A DNA stretch of 64,000 nt from Sedimentitalea sp042687825 (GCF_042687825.1 NZ_JBHUQE010000008.1:1-64000), one strand, 5' to 3'. Numbered from the stretch's first letter, positions 51,495-60,291 are shown. Numbers and translations are program-made. Notes: generated by a model not told the origin, from the sequence alone.

Positions 51495-52391
51495 TCAGAC
51501 GATCCGATGCCCCGCCGCCCGCAGGCGCCGGGCCAGTTCGGCGATGTGATCGGGGCCGACCTCGCAGCAGCCACCGACAATAGTCGCGCCCTGAGCCACC
51601 CAGTTCATCGCATGTTCCGCATAGGCCGCCGGATCCAGATCGACGCGACGCTGCAACACCTCGACCGTCGGCGCATCTTGCAGGAACGCGTCGGAAATCT
51701 CGGTGAACCCGTTGGCATAGGCGCCGTATCGCAGCCCGAACTGCCGCAGGACGGGCAGACCGTCGGTCACCACCTCGGGCCGGGAACAGTTCAGCAGCAC
51801 CGCCTCGGGGGCGTATCGCGACAGCACCGGTGCGATATCTGTCAGCGGCTCTCCCGACCGCAGTCGACGGCCGTCGTCATCGCGCACCGTCAGGGCCAGC
51901 CAGACCGGCTTGCCGCAATCCTGTGTGGCCCGCAGAGCGCCCTCGGCTTCCTGCACCGAGGACACGGTTTCGATCAGGAACAGATCGACGCGCGGCGCCA
52001 TCAACTGCACCAGTTCGCCGAATTTCAGCGCCGCCTCATCGGGGTTGACCTTCAGATCGGGCCGGTACGAAGCCAGCAGCGGCCCCAGCGCGCCGGCGAT
52101 ACGCCCGCCCGCATAACGATCGCGCGCCATTTCCGCCTGGGCCATCGCGGTCTCGATCAGGGCAGGCACTTCATCCTCGAGACCGATCCGCGCCAGCCGG
52201 CTGCGATGCACCGCATAGGTGTTGGTGGTGGCAATGGTCGCGCCGACGGCGAAATAGTCGGAATGCACCGCGCCGACCAGATCGGGCTGGTCCATCATCA
52301 CCCTTGTCGACCACAAGGGCGTCGCCCGGTTGCCGCTGCGTTTGACCAGTTCCTGCCCGATCGAGCCGTCCATCAGGGTGATATCGGTCAT
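51495..52391 (-). CDS. Homocysteine S-methyltransferase family protein
   Basis: This 298-residue barrel protein starts MTDITLMDGSIGQELVKRSG and ends with the zinc ligand motif IVGGCCEVGPDHI; SVQEAEGALRATQDCGKP and AVLLNCSRPE give the third Cys and substrate region. It should move a methyl group from a sulfonium or betaine donor to homocysteine. The start overlaps the stop of the second FAD/GcvT paralog by four bases; that tight link suggests donor demethylation followed by oxidation in one pathway. Confidence 0.88.
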   Translation of the reverse strand: MTDITLMDGSIGQELVKRSGNRATPLWSTRVMMDQPDLVGAVHSDYFAVGATIATTNTYAVHRSRLARIGLEDEVPALIETAMAQAEMARDRYAGGRIAGALGPLLASYRPDLKVNPDEAALKFGELVQLMAPRVDLFLIETVSSVQEAEGALRATQDCGKPVWLALTVRDDDGRRLRSGEPLTDIAPVLSRYAPEAVLLNCSRPEVVTDGLPVLRQFGLRYGAYANGFTEISDAFLQDAPTVEVLQRRVDLDPAAYAEHAMNWVAQGATIVGGCCEVGPDHIAELARRLRAAGHRIV

Positions 52392-54832
52392 GCCCTCAGC
52401 CTTTCGTTGCCCGGATCCCACAGCGGCGCGTCCGGCTGCACCACCGCGCGGACCCGATTGCCATAAATCTCGACCTCTATTTCGGCGCCGGGCACCGCCA
52501 GATCGGCCCGCAGCATTGCCAGCGCGACCGAGCCGTTCACCCGGTATCCCCAGGCCCCCGAGGTGGTCTCGCCGACGATCTGCCCGTCATACCACAGGGT
52601 CGACATATAGGGCGCATCCGCCGTGTCCGCGTCCACCAGTAGGGTCGCGAAACGCTTGGCGCTGCCGCTTTTCCGTTCCGCCAGCAGCGCCGCCTTGCCG
52701 GGAAAATCCTGCGGCTTGTCCAGCCGGACGAACCGCTGCAGCCCGCCCTCGAGCAGGGTGTAATCCGTGGACAGATCGCCCTTCCACGCCCGGTACCCCT
52801 TTTCGATGCGCAATGCGTTCAGCGCGTACATGCCAAAGGGCTTGACCCCGGCCGCCATCAACGCATCCCAGATCGCCGGGGCCGCCTCGGGCGCGCAATG
52901 GATCTCCCAGCCCAGTTCGCCGGCAAAGGACACCCGTATCAGGGCACAATCCTGCCCCGCCACCTGTCCGCGATAGCTGACCGACAGCCAGGGTGCAGTC
53001 AGATCGTGATCTGTCAGCGGCTGCAGGATGGCGCGCGCCTCAGGCCCGGTGACCAGCAGGCATTCCACCTCGTCGGAATGGTCGGTCACGGTGATCCCCT
53101 CGGGCGCCTGCCGGGCAAAGATCTCGGCATCGTGCCATTGCGCCACAGCAGCGGTGATCAGGCCGACCTCGTCCGGGCCATGCACCAGCACCGAGCATTC
53201 CGTCAGAATGCGGCCGCGCGCATCCGGGAAATAGGCCAGCCCGATGCGCCCCGGTTTCGGCAGTTGCGAGGCCGTCTGCCCATCGACGAAATCGCGCGCG
53301 CCGGGACCTGCGACCCTGAGCCGCGTAAAGCCGGAAATCGCGATCATGCCGCAATGGTCGCGCACCGCCTCGCATTCCTCGCGGATACGCGGCTGCCAGG
53401 GGCCGTTCCGGTCCCAGGTCCGGGTAGCCGCCTCGCCGGTATCGTCGCCGGGCTGCGCGAACCAGTTGGCGCGTTCCCAGCCATTGTAGGCGCCAAAGAC
53501 CGCGCCGGCGGCGCGCAACCGGTCATGCAATGTGGACAGCCGCTTGTTGCGCCCGGCGGGCCATTCGTGATGCGGGAAATGCATTGCGTATTCGTGGCCA
53601 TAGGTCTCGACACCCTTGGCAACGCAGTAGTCCTGATCGGCATAGGCCGTGTAGCGGCGCGGATCGACCGCCCACATGTCCCATTCGGTCTGCCCCTCGG
53701 TGACCCATTCGGCCAGCACCTTGCCGGCGCCGCCGGCCTGCGCGATGCCAAAGGTAAACACGCAGGCCTCGAACGCATTGGGCACGCCCGGCATCGGCCC
53801 CAGCAGGGGCAGCCCGTCCGGCGCATAGGGAATCGGGCCGTTGATCACCTTGTTGATGCCCGCGCGCCCCAGCAGCGGCACACGTTTCATGGCGTCTTCG
53901 ATATACCATTCCAGCCGTTCCAGATCGTCCGGGTAAAGCTGAAAGCTGAAATCCTCGGGCATCGGGTCGTCCGGGGTGATCCAGTGCGCCTTGCAGTTGC
54001 GTTCATAAGGGCCAAGGTTCAACCCGGTCTTTTCCTGCCGCAGGTAGTACGAGCTGTCCACATCGCGCAGCAGCGGCAGCTTGCCGTGCGCGCGCGTATG
54101 CGCCGCGATCTCGGGAATCTCGTCGGTCAGCATGTATTGATGGCTCATCACCATCATCGGCAGCCGGCGCCCGCCATGGGGCCGGAACCATTCGGCGACA
54201 CGCTGGGCATAATAGCCGGCGGCGTTCACCACATATTCGCAGCGGATGTCGCCCTTGACCGTGTGCACCACCCATTCGCCCCCGTGGCGGCTGACTCCGG
54301 TGGCCGGACAGAACCGCAGCGTCCGCGCCCCCAGATCGCGCGCGCCCTTGGCCAGCGCCTGCGTCAGCTGGCTGGGGTCGATATCGCCGTCATGCGGATC
54401 GTAAAGCGCGCCGGCCAGATCGTGCAGTTCCAGAAAGGGATAGATGTCCTGCGCCTCTTTCGGCGTCATCAATTCGATATCCATCCCCTGATACCGCCCC
54501 ATGCCCCTGGCCCGGGCAAATTCCTGCATTCGCTGACGGCCATGCGCCAGGCGGATCGAACCGGTGACGTGATAGTTCATCGGATAATCCACCGCCGCGC
54601 CAAGATCGCGGTACAGCTCGGTCGAATAGCGCTGCATGTTCATGATCGACCAGCTGGTGGAAAAGGTCGGCACATTGCCCGCCGCATGCCAGGTGCTGCC
54701 GGCGGTAAGCTCGTTCTTTTCCAGCAGAACGCAATCGGTCCAACCCGCCTTTGCCAGGTGGTACAGCGCCGATGTTCCCACCGCACCGCCACCGATGATG
54801 ACCACGCGGGCCGTCGTTGGAAAATCTGCCAT
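52388..54832 (-). CDS. FAD/GcvT demethylating oxidoreductase (DMGDH/SARDH-like), second paralog
   Basis: This 814-residue protein has the same FAD + GcvT build (RVVIIGGGAVGTSALYHLAKAGW, His in AGSTWHAAGNV, VSFAGELGWEIHCAPEAAP) but differs from the downstream paralog in the active-site loops (FSTSWSIMNMQRYS instead of LRATANMTRLAKYS). It probably uses a different methylated substrate. ATG 54832 follows AGGAGG; an upstream ATG at 54850 overlaps the GFA stop. Located between the GFA and homocysteine methyltransferase genes. Confidence 0.9.
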   Translation of the reverse strand: MADFPTTARVVIIGGGAVGTSALYHLAKAGWTDCVLLEKNELTAGSTWHAAGNVPTFSTSWSIMNMQRYSTELYRDLGAAVDYPMNYHVTGSIRLAHGRQRMQEFARARGMGRYQGMDIELMTPKEAQDIYPFLELHDLAGALYDPHDGDIDPSQLTQALAKGARDLGARTLRFCPATGVSRHGGEWVVHTVKGDIRCEYVVNAAGYYAQRVAEWFRPHGGRRLPMMVMSHQYMLTDEIPEIAAHTRAHGKLPLLRDVDSSYYLRQEKTGLNLGPYERNCKAHWITPDDPMPEDFSFQLYPDDLERLEWYIEDAMKRVPLLGRAGINKVINGPIPYAPDGLPLLGPMPGVPNAFEACVFTFGIAQAGGAGKVLAEWVTEGQTEWDMWAVDPRRYTAYADQDYCVAKGVETYGHEYAMHFPHHEWPAGRNKRLSTLHDRLRAAGAVFGAYNGWERANWFAQPGDDTGEAATRTWDRNGPWQPRIREECEAVRDHCGMIAISGFTRLRVAGPGARDFVDGQTASQLPKPGRIGLAYFPDARGRILTECSVLVHGPDEVGLITAAVAQWHDAEIFARQAPEGITVTDHSDEVECLLVTGPEARAILQPLTDHDLTAPWLSVSYRGQVAGQDCALIRVSFAGELGWEIHCAPEAAPAIWDALMAAGVKPFGMYALNALRIEKGYRAWKGDLSTDYTLLEGGLQRFVRLDKPQDFPGKAALLAERKSGSAKRFATLLVDADTADAPYMSTLWYDGQIVGETTSGAWGYRVNGSVALAMLRADLAVPGAEIEVEIYGNRVRAVVQPDAPLWDPGNERLRA

Positions 54833-54846
54833 GTCCGGCCCTCCTG

Positions 54847-55224
54847 TCATGCCTGCCGGGGCAGGTTGTCGGCGATATCGGAATAGTCGCCCTTGTCCGC
54901 CACAAAGATATGGCGGGCGACGTGCTGACCGGTCGGGGCGTCGATGGCGCCCATGGCGACCGAGAACTCGTCTTCGGCCTCGTTTTTCCAGAACAGGAAA
55001 CTACCGCAGACGCCGCAGAACCCCCGCCGAAAGCCGGGGCTGGACTCAAACCAGCGCAGCGACGCCCGATCGGTCAGCGTCAGGCCGTTGTCGGGAATAT
55101 GCGTCGAGGCCCAGACATGGCCCGACTGCCGGCGGCACTGGCCGCAGTGGCACAGGGACGGCGGCGCCAGTTCCGCGCTGATCGTGAACATGACCCCACC
55201 GCAATTGCAGCGTCCCTTATGCAT
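54847..55224 (-). CDS. GFA-family (glutathione-dependent formaldehyde-activating) protein
   Basis: This 125-residue zinc protein shows the family cysteine ladder: KGRCNCGGVMF, LCHCGQCRRQSGHVWAS and FCGVCGSFLFW. Family members are proposed to link formaldehyde to glutathione, though many have other roles. Its place right before two N-demethylating oxidoreductases, which can release formaldehyde, fits that proposal. ATG 55224 follows an AGGGGGA site. Confidence 0.88.
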   Translation of the reverse strand: MHKGRCNCGGVMFTISAELAPPSLCHCGQCRRQSGHVWASTHIPDNGLTLTDRASLRWFESSPGFRRGFCGVCGSFLFWKNEAEDEFSVAMGAIDAPTGQHVARHIFVADKGDYSDIADNLPRQA

Positions 55225-55235
55225 GTCTATTCCCC

Positions 55236-55850
55236 CTAATGTGGCATCGCGCTGGTGCCCAGCAGGATGCCATAGACAATGAAACAACCCGCCATGACCC
55301 GGCGGACCCAGATGTTGAACACCGCCCCCAGGGCGGCGCGTCCCAGACCTGCGCCCAATGCCGTGAACCCGGTATAGCTGAGCGCGGTGATGACCAGCGC
55401 GGTCGGCATGATCACCCCCATCTGGGCCGCAATAGGCACATCAGGCTGCACGAATTGCGAGAACGCCGCCAGATAGCCGGCGACGCTTTTCGGATTGATC
55501 GTGGCGATCGCCAAGGCGTGCAGATAGACATGACGGGCCGGGCGGACCTCGGATGGCACGGGCCGCCCGGCGCGCGACCAGCCGCGCAGCCCCAGCCAGA
55601 CGAGAAACCCGGCGCCGATCATCTTGGCGACGAAGAACCCGGTCGGCGAGGCCGCAATCAGCGCCGTCACCCCCAGAGCAGACAGGATCAGGAACAGGCT
55701 GGCCTGGGTCAGGATGGCCAGCACCCCGATCATGGCGCGGCCGAACCCCAGATTCATGCCGTTGCTGATACAGTTGACCGCGTTCGGCCCCGGCGTCGTG
55801 ACGAACACCACCCAGAACGTCGCGAATATGCCCCAGGCCTGAAAACTCAT
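55236..55850 (-). CDS. LysE-family exporter
   Basis: This 204-residue six-helix protein matches LysE/RhtB: VTTPGPNAVNCISNGMNLGFG at the N-terminus, GAGFLVWLGLRGW, and AIATINPKSVAGYLAAFSQF. It exports amino acids or related zwitterions. It lies four bases after the HTH-cupin regulator gene and before GFA, so it may export the demethylated product or an excess substrate. Confidence 0.9.
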   Translation of the reverse strand: MSFQAWGIFATFWVVFVTTPGPNAVNCISNGMNLGFGRAMIGVLAILTQASLFLILSALGVTALIAASPTGFFVAKMIGAGFLVWLGLRGWSRAGRPVPSEVRPARHVYLHALAIATINPKSVAGYLAAFSQFVQPDVPIAAQMGVIMPTALVITALSYTGFTALGAGLGRAALGAVFNIWVRRVMAGCFIVYGILLGTSAMPH

Positions 55851-55854
55851 GACG

Positions 55855-56427
55855 TCAATAGACCGGCGGCGCGATCACCCAGATCGCGACAGCAGGCTCG
55901 TCATACGGGTTGATCCAGCGGAACGGCTCTCCGCGGATGCGGAAACTGTCACCGGGATGCAGGGTGAAACGGCGGGGGCCGATCTCCAGGTCAAGGCGGC
56001 CCGAGATCAGATATCCGACCTCTTGCGTGGCGCGGCTATGGGGGTCTTCGGATTCCGCATGCGGCAGAAACGTGGACAGGACCATCTCGAAATCATCGGT
56101 CAGGTCCGGGGACAGCAACTGTTCGACCAGCCCGGCCTGATCTGATCCGATGGTGCGGCGGTTGTCCTTGCGCACGACGTAACCCGCCTCGTCCTGGGTT
56201 GCCGCGGCGGTACCGAACAGCAGCGACATCGGGACCGACAAATGTGCCGCGATCCGGCGCAGATCGGCGACCGAGGGTTCGGACAGGTCGCGCTCGACCT
56301 GGCTGAGCCACCCGACCGAGCGGCCCAGCGCCTCGGCCAGTTCCGCCAGGGTCAGGCCCCGCGCCTTGCGCAGGGCGCGCAGATCGGCCCCCAGTGTCGC
56401 CGGCTGTATCGGATCGGTCTGCAGCAT
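55855..56427 (-). CDS. XRE-HTH/cupin transcription regulator
   Basis: This 190-residue regulator joins a HTH (LRALRKARGLTLAELAEALG, VGWLSQVERDLSEPSV) to a cupin domain (ATQEVGYLISGRLDLEIGPR, FTLHPGDSFRI), like PuuR/SutR. It heads the LysE-GFA-FAD/GcvT-homocysteine methyltransferase-FAD/GcvT operon, and probably senses its substrate. A palindrome TGAAAAA-N9-TTTTTCA begins 11 bases upstream of its start. Confidence 0.9.
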   Translation of the reverse strand: MLQTDPIQPATLGADLRALRKARGLTLAELAEALGRSVGWLSQVERDLSEPSVADLRRIAAHLSVPMSLLFGTAAATQDEAGYVVRKDNRRTIGSDQAGLVEQLLSPDLTDDFEMVLSTFLPHAESEDPHSRATQEVGYLISGRLDLEIGPRRFTLHPGDSFRIRGEPFRWINPYDEPAVAIWVIAPPVY

Positions 56428-56437
56428 CGCTTCGCCA

Positions 56438-56460
56438 TGAAAAAATTGACCTGTTTTTCA
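56438..56460. promoter_or_regulatory. Candidate operator of the HTH-cupin operon
   Basis: Inverted repeat TGAAAAA (56438..56444) and TTTTTCA (56454..56460) lies just before the regulator start; a second, similar GTTTTTTCACC occurs about 40 bases further upstream. Autoregulation is the simplest reading. Confidence 0.4.
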
Positions 56461-56628
56461 CGATGCCGCGAATCGCTGAAATCTCCAAACGTTTTTTCAC
56501 CCTTGCCTGCGTGACAGTGACCTGGATTGCACGTCGGTTGAACAAACACGGCCCACAGAGATAGCGACGGTCCGGATGGGAACTGACCGCGCCCGCGCTG
56601 GTCGACGGACAGGCAAGGTCACTGCCGG

Positions 56629-57127
56629 TCAGAGCCGCTCGATCGCGATCGCCGTGCCCTCGCCGCCGCCAATGCAGATCGCAGCCACGTCGTCTCTCAG
56701 CTCGTCTTTTTCTTTTTAATTCCGGGATTTGACCATAATTCGCGCGCCGGATGCGCCGGTCGGACAGTCCAATGCGCAGGCCCCTCCATCGACGTTGATC
56801 AGATGCGCGACAGGCCAAGTTCCTGTATGCAGGCCATGGGCACAACGGCAAAGGAGACCACAAGACGGCCCCGATCATGGGTGTCTTCGCGCCCGTCCAG
56901 GAATATGTGGTCGACAACCGCACCATGGCCAATCCGGGCACCGCCGTCCGGACCAGCAGAATGCGGTCGAACCCGCACTTTTCCGCTTTCATGCCCGATC
57001 CGCACATCTTGTTCAGCGGGGTGGCCGGCACCGCTTCGCCCCATACCAGAGCCGCGACATCCTCGAACACGCCCTGAATTCCGCCCATCGGCATACGTGC
57101 AGCACCGGCGGCGATCACCCCGGTCAT
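56629..57127 (-). pseudogene. Decayed acetyl-CoA acetyltransferase (thiolase)
   Basis: Thiolase pieces appear in order but in different minus-strand frames: N-terminal GAARMPMGGIQGVFEDVAA and NKMCGSGMKA, then VVDHIFLDGREDTHDRGRL in another frame, then LINVDGGACALDCPTGASGA (near 56770), and finally AAICIGGGEGTAIAIERL before a TCA at 56629. The gene shrank from about 1.2 kb to 0.5 kb, with deletions and frameshifts, including loss of the catalytic cysteine region around PARQAAL. It cannot be functional. Confidence 0.85.
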
Positions 57128-57220
57128 GCCGCCTCTCGATGTCCCGAAAAAAGCACACCGAATGGTAAGAATTGGCTTTTATCGTCGCTTGGAAATTCTA
57201 CTGCGCAAAGGAACACCTCA

Positions 57221-57559
57221 GTGAGTCTGACCAGTACCGTTACCGAGTCGGCCCAGATTGTGACCGTCGACGGCCCCCGTATCGACGCCGCCATGGCCAT
57301 CCAGTTCAAGGAAGAGATGCGTGAACAGACCGTGGATGGTCACAGCCGCGTCATTCTGGACCTGTCGCGCGTGGATTTCATCGATTCCAGCGGCCTGGGG
57401 GCCATCGTCGCGGCGATGAAACAGCTGGGCGACCACCGCCAGCTTGATCTGGCCGGGCTGACTCCCACGGTCGAAAAGGTGTTTCGCCTGACCCGCATGG
57501 ACACGATCTTTCAGCTGTTTCCGTCGCTGGACGACGCCATTTCCGCCCGGGCCGGCTGA
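57221..57559 (+). CDS. STAS-domain anti-sigma factor antagonist
   Basis: This 112-residue protein is RsbV/SpoIIAA-like: TVDGPRIDAAMAIQFKEEM, and the phosphorylatable serine in VDFIDSSGLGAIVAAMKQLG. It should bind and block the adjacent HATPase kinase. I chose GTG 57221, with AAAGGA eight bases upstream. An upstream in-frame extension runs through the decayed thiolase and is not real. Confidence 0.88.
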   Translation: MSLTSTVTESAQIVTVDGPRIDAAMAIQFKEEMREQTVDGHSRVILDLSRVDFIDSSGLGAIVAAMKQLGDHRQLDLAGLTPTVEKVFRLTRMDTIFQLFPSLDDAISARAG

Positions 57560-57585
57560 TTCGGCAAATCACAGGGTAACTTGAT

Positions 57586-58035
57586 GTGACAGACGAGCCG
57601 ACCAGTTTCACCCACAGCTTTGTCGCCAGCGAACTCGAAACCCGCGAGGCGCTGTGCACGGTCATGGGCCGGCTGCGCGCCATGGGCCTGGCCGAGGAAC
57701 AGGCCGGGGCAATCGAGATCGCACTGGCCGAGGTGGTGAACAACGTGGTCGAGCACGCCTATGCCGACCGTCCGCCCGGCGACATTCTGATTCGCGGCCA
57801 TATGGACGAAATGGCGCTGCAGGTGCGCGTGACCGACAAGGGCCGTGCCCTGCCCAATGGCCGGCTGCCCGACGGCCACCCCGCCGATATCAGCGGGCCG
57901 CGCTCGGGCCTGCCAGAGGGTGGATTCGGCTGGTACATGATCCGCACGCTGGCCAGGGACATCCGCTATGTACGGGAAAACGGCGGCAACCATCTGCAAC
58001 TGACGTTTGATCTCATTCCCCCTGCCGCTCCTTGA
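57586..58035 (+). CDS. Anti-sigma regulatory factor (HATPase kinase), RsbW-like
   Basis: This 149-residue GHKL ATPase shows the N-box EIALAEVVNNVVEHAY and the G2-like FGWYMIRTLARDIRYV, and follows the STAS gene by 26 bases. In partner-switching systems it phosphorylates the STAS protein and sequesters a sigma factor; here no sigma gene or PP2C phosphatase is adjacent, so its target may be elsewhere or something other than sigma. GTG start at 57586. Confidence 0.88.
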   Translation: MTDEPTSFTHSFVASELETREALCTVMGRLRAMGLAEEQAGAIEIALAEVVNNVVEHAYADRPPGDILIRGHMDEMALQVRVTDKGRALPNGRLPDGHPADISGPRSGLPEGGFGWYMIRTLARDIRYVRENGGNHLQLTFDLIPPAAP

Positions 58036-58194
58036 TCCGGACGTTGTCCCGTGGCCCCGCGGCGGCCTTTGGCCCGCCTTGCAACGCGCCAGTGGCAACC
58101 ACCCACCGCGACGAACGCCGCAAAACGGCCCCATTCGTTCCCTACTGCTGCCGAAAACCGGCGCCATAAGAAAAGGGTAGCTGCATAAGGCTTC

Positions 58195-58241
58195 CCTCGG
58201 CGCCACGTATCATAGCCCCCACCCATAACGTGGCGCCGAGG
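58195..58241. repeat. Perfect 14-base inverted repeat with 19-base loop
   Basis: CCTCGGCGCCACGT at 58195..58208 pairs with ACGTGGCGCCGAGG at 58228..58241. It lies between the HATPase gene and the gamma-glutamyltransferase gene, with no T run. It could fold as a stable RNA hairpin or bind a protein; the rest of the gap, 58036 to 58324, holds no gene that I can see. Confidence 0.7.
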
Positions 58242-58324
58242 ATCACTCCCGAAAAATATTGATCTGACTTGGCAACTTGCGCCCCGCCCCCTAGCCTGAC
58301 CGCGCGACAAGGACAGGGTTAGCG

Positions 58325-59902
58325 ATGCGCGATTTCCAGCTTCCGGGGCGGTCGGCGATGTTTGCCGGCAACGGAATGTGCGCCACGTCGCACCCCCTGG
58401 CGGCCCAGACCGCCATCGACATTCTCAGGCGTGGCGGCAACGCCATGGATGCGGCCATCGCCGGCGCGCTGCTGTTGGGCATTTGCGAACCGCAGATGAC
58501 CGGGCTGGGCGGTGACTGCTTTGTGCTCTTTACCCGGCCGGGCAGCCAGGAAATCGCCGCGCTGAACGGTTCGGGACGCGCGCCGCAACGGACGGATCCA
58601 GAGCGGCTGCGCCGCGCCGGGCTGTGCGTAATTCCACGCGACAGCCCCGAGGCGGTCACGATCCCCGGCGCGCTGGACGCCTTTTGCCATTTGTCCGAAG
58701 CCGAGGGCCGCATTGGTCTGGACGCAATTCTGGCCCCCACCATCCACTATGCCGAGGCCGGCGTGCCGGTGGCGCCACGGGTGGCATATGACTGGCGTCA
58801 CGGCGCGTCTCTGCTGAACGCGCGGGCCCAAGAATCCTATATGTTCGATGGCAAACCACCCGTCCCGGGGCAGATGTTCCGCGCCCCGGCGCAGGCCGAG
58901 ATCCTGCGCCGCGTCGCCCGCGACGGGCGTGATGCCTTTTATTCCGGCGAGATCGCCGAGGATATCGTGGCAACCCTGAATCGCCTTGGGGGCGCGCATG
59001 ATCTGCAGGATTTCGCCGCCACCGCCGCAACTTCGACACAGCCGCTCGGCGGCCGCTATGACGGGATCGACCTGATCGAACACCCTCCGAACGGTCAGGG
59101 GGCCACGGCGATCCTGATGCTGAACATCCTGTCGCATTTCGACCTGTCTGGCCTGCCGCCGCTGGGGGCTGCGCGCATCCATATCGAGGCCGAAGCGGCC
59201 AAGCTGGCCTATGACGCGCGCAACCGGTTCATCGCCGACCCGGACCACAGCCGGCGAGTCGATCATATGCTGGCACCGCAGACCGCGGCGCGTTTGGCGA
59301 AAATGATCGAACCCGACCGGGTCTTGCCGGCAGTAGCGCCGCTGACAGAGGCGGTGCACAAGGACACGGTGCTGATCACCGTGGTGGACCGGGACCGGAT
59401 GGCGGTGTCGTTGATCTCTTCGATTTTTCACCGCTTTGGTTCGGGCATTGCCAGCGATCGATTCGGGATCCTGCTGCACAATCGCGGCCAGGGGTTCACC
59501 CTGGAACCCGGGCACCCCAATATGCTGGGTGGCGGCAAACGCCCGATGCACACGATCATACCGGCCATGCTGCGCGAAAACGGCCGGGTGTCCATGGCTT
59601 TTGGCGTGATGGGCGGGGCCTACCAGCCCAGCGGCCATGCGCGTCTGATCACCAATTTGCGTGATTTCGGGATGGAGCTGCAGGCCGCCGTGGATGCGCC
59701 GCGCGCCTTCCCTGACGGCGAACTCCTGCAGCTCGAGCGCGGTTATCCGGACGCGGTGAGGCGCGACTTGTCTGCTCTGGGTCACAAGGTTGCGATGCCC
59801 GAGGCGCCATTGGGCGGCGCGCAGGCGATTCGCATCGGCGCGGACGGAATCTTGCAGGGCGCCAGCGATCCGCGCAAGGATGGCTGTGCGCTGGGCTATT
59901 GA
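58325..59902 (+). CDS. Gamma-glutamyltransferase family protein
   Basis: This 525-residue Ntn-hydrolase has GMCATSHPLAAQTAIDILRRGGNAMDAAIAGALLLG, PNGQG and the maturation nucleophile Thr in KDTVLITVVDRDRMAVSLISS. No Sec signal peptide precedes it, so it may act in the cytoplasm, or on gamma-glutamyl-like amides. It does not share an operon with neighbours; hspQ ends eight bases away on the other strand. Confidence 0.93.
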   Translation: MRDFQLPGRSAMFAGNGMCATSHPLAAQTAIDILRRGGNAMDAAIAGALLLGICEPQMTGLGGDCFVLFTRPGSQEIAALNGSGRAPQRTDPERLRRAGLCVIPRDSPEAVTIPGALDAFCHLSEAEGRIGLDAILAPTIHYAEAGVPVAPRVAYDWRHGASLLNARAQESYMFDGKPPVPGQMFRAPAQAEILRRVARDGRDAFYSGEIAEDIVATLNRLGGAHDLQDFAATAATSTQPLGGRYDGIDLIEHPPNGQGATAILMLNILSHFDLSGLPPLGAARIHIEAEAAKLAYDARNRFIADPDHSRRVDHMLAPQTAARLAKMIEPDRVLPAVAPLTEAVHKDTVLITVVDRDRMAVSLISSIFHRFGSGIASDRFGILLHNRGQGFTLEPGHPNMLGGGKRPMHTIIPAMLRENGRVSMAFGVMGGAYQPSGHARLITNLRDFGMELQAAVDAPRAFPDGELLQLERGYPDAVRRDLSALGHKVAMPEAPLGGAQAIRIGADGILQGASDPRKDGCALGY

Positions 59903-59910
59903 ACCGGTGG

Positions 59911-60237
59911 TCAGTTCAACTGGAAATGCAGCGGATAAGCCCCGTCCCGGAACGGGCCGAACATGTCGGCGATATCCGGGTGATCCACCGGTTCGCCGGA
60001 ATAGTCGGCGACCAGATTCTGTTCGGAAACATAGGCCACGTAGTAGGATTGGTCGTTTTCCGCCAGCAGATGATAGAAGGGCTGTTCCCGCGCCGGACGG
60101 CTGTCCTCGGGAATCGCCTGATACCATTCTTCGGTATTGGAGAATTCGGGATCCACGTCAAAGATCACCCCCCGAAAGGGGTGTTTCTTGTGGCGGACAA
60201 CCTGTCCCAAATGATATTTAGCGCGTGTTTTCAGCAT
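59911..60237 (-). CDS. hspQ: Heat-shock protein HspQ
   Basis: This 108-residue protein matches HspQ: AKYHLGQVVRHKKHPFRGVI, then DVDPEFSNTEEWYQAIPED, QPFYHLLAEN and YVAYVSEQNLV. E. coli HspQ is a hemimethylated-DNA-binding-related factor that steers Lon protease. ATG 60237 is used. Confidence 0.95.
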   Translation of the reverse strand: MLKTRAKYHLGQVVRHKKHPFRGVIFDVDPEFSNTEEWYQAIPEDSRPAREQPFYHLLAENDQSYYVAYVSEQNLVADYSGEPVDHPDIADMFGPFRDGAYPLHFQLN

Positions 60238-60260
60238 TTTCGGTTTGCCCCTACCCATTC

Positions 60261-60291
60261 ATAATAGCCGGTACAAGCCCTTCTTGTCCAA
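60261..60291 (-). promoter_or_regulatory. Possible sigma-70-type promoter of hspQ
   Basis: On the minus strand TGGACA (60290..60285) and TATTAT (60266..60261) are 18 bases apart and 24 bases before ATG 60237. The match is only moderate and no heat-shock sigma consensus is clearer. Confidence 0.35.

Noticed and set aside
52898..54886. Plus-strand open frame across the second FAD/GcvT gene
   Set aside because: As above; overlaps proven motifs antisense.
58319..60127. Minus-strand open frame across the gamma-glutamyltransferase gene
   Set aside because: Arg/Gly/Gln/His-rich without family match; the plus-strand gene has the catalytic Thr and order expected.
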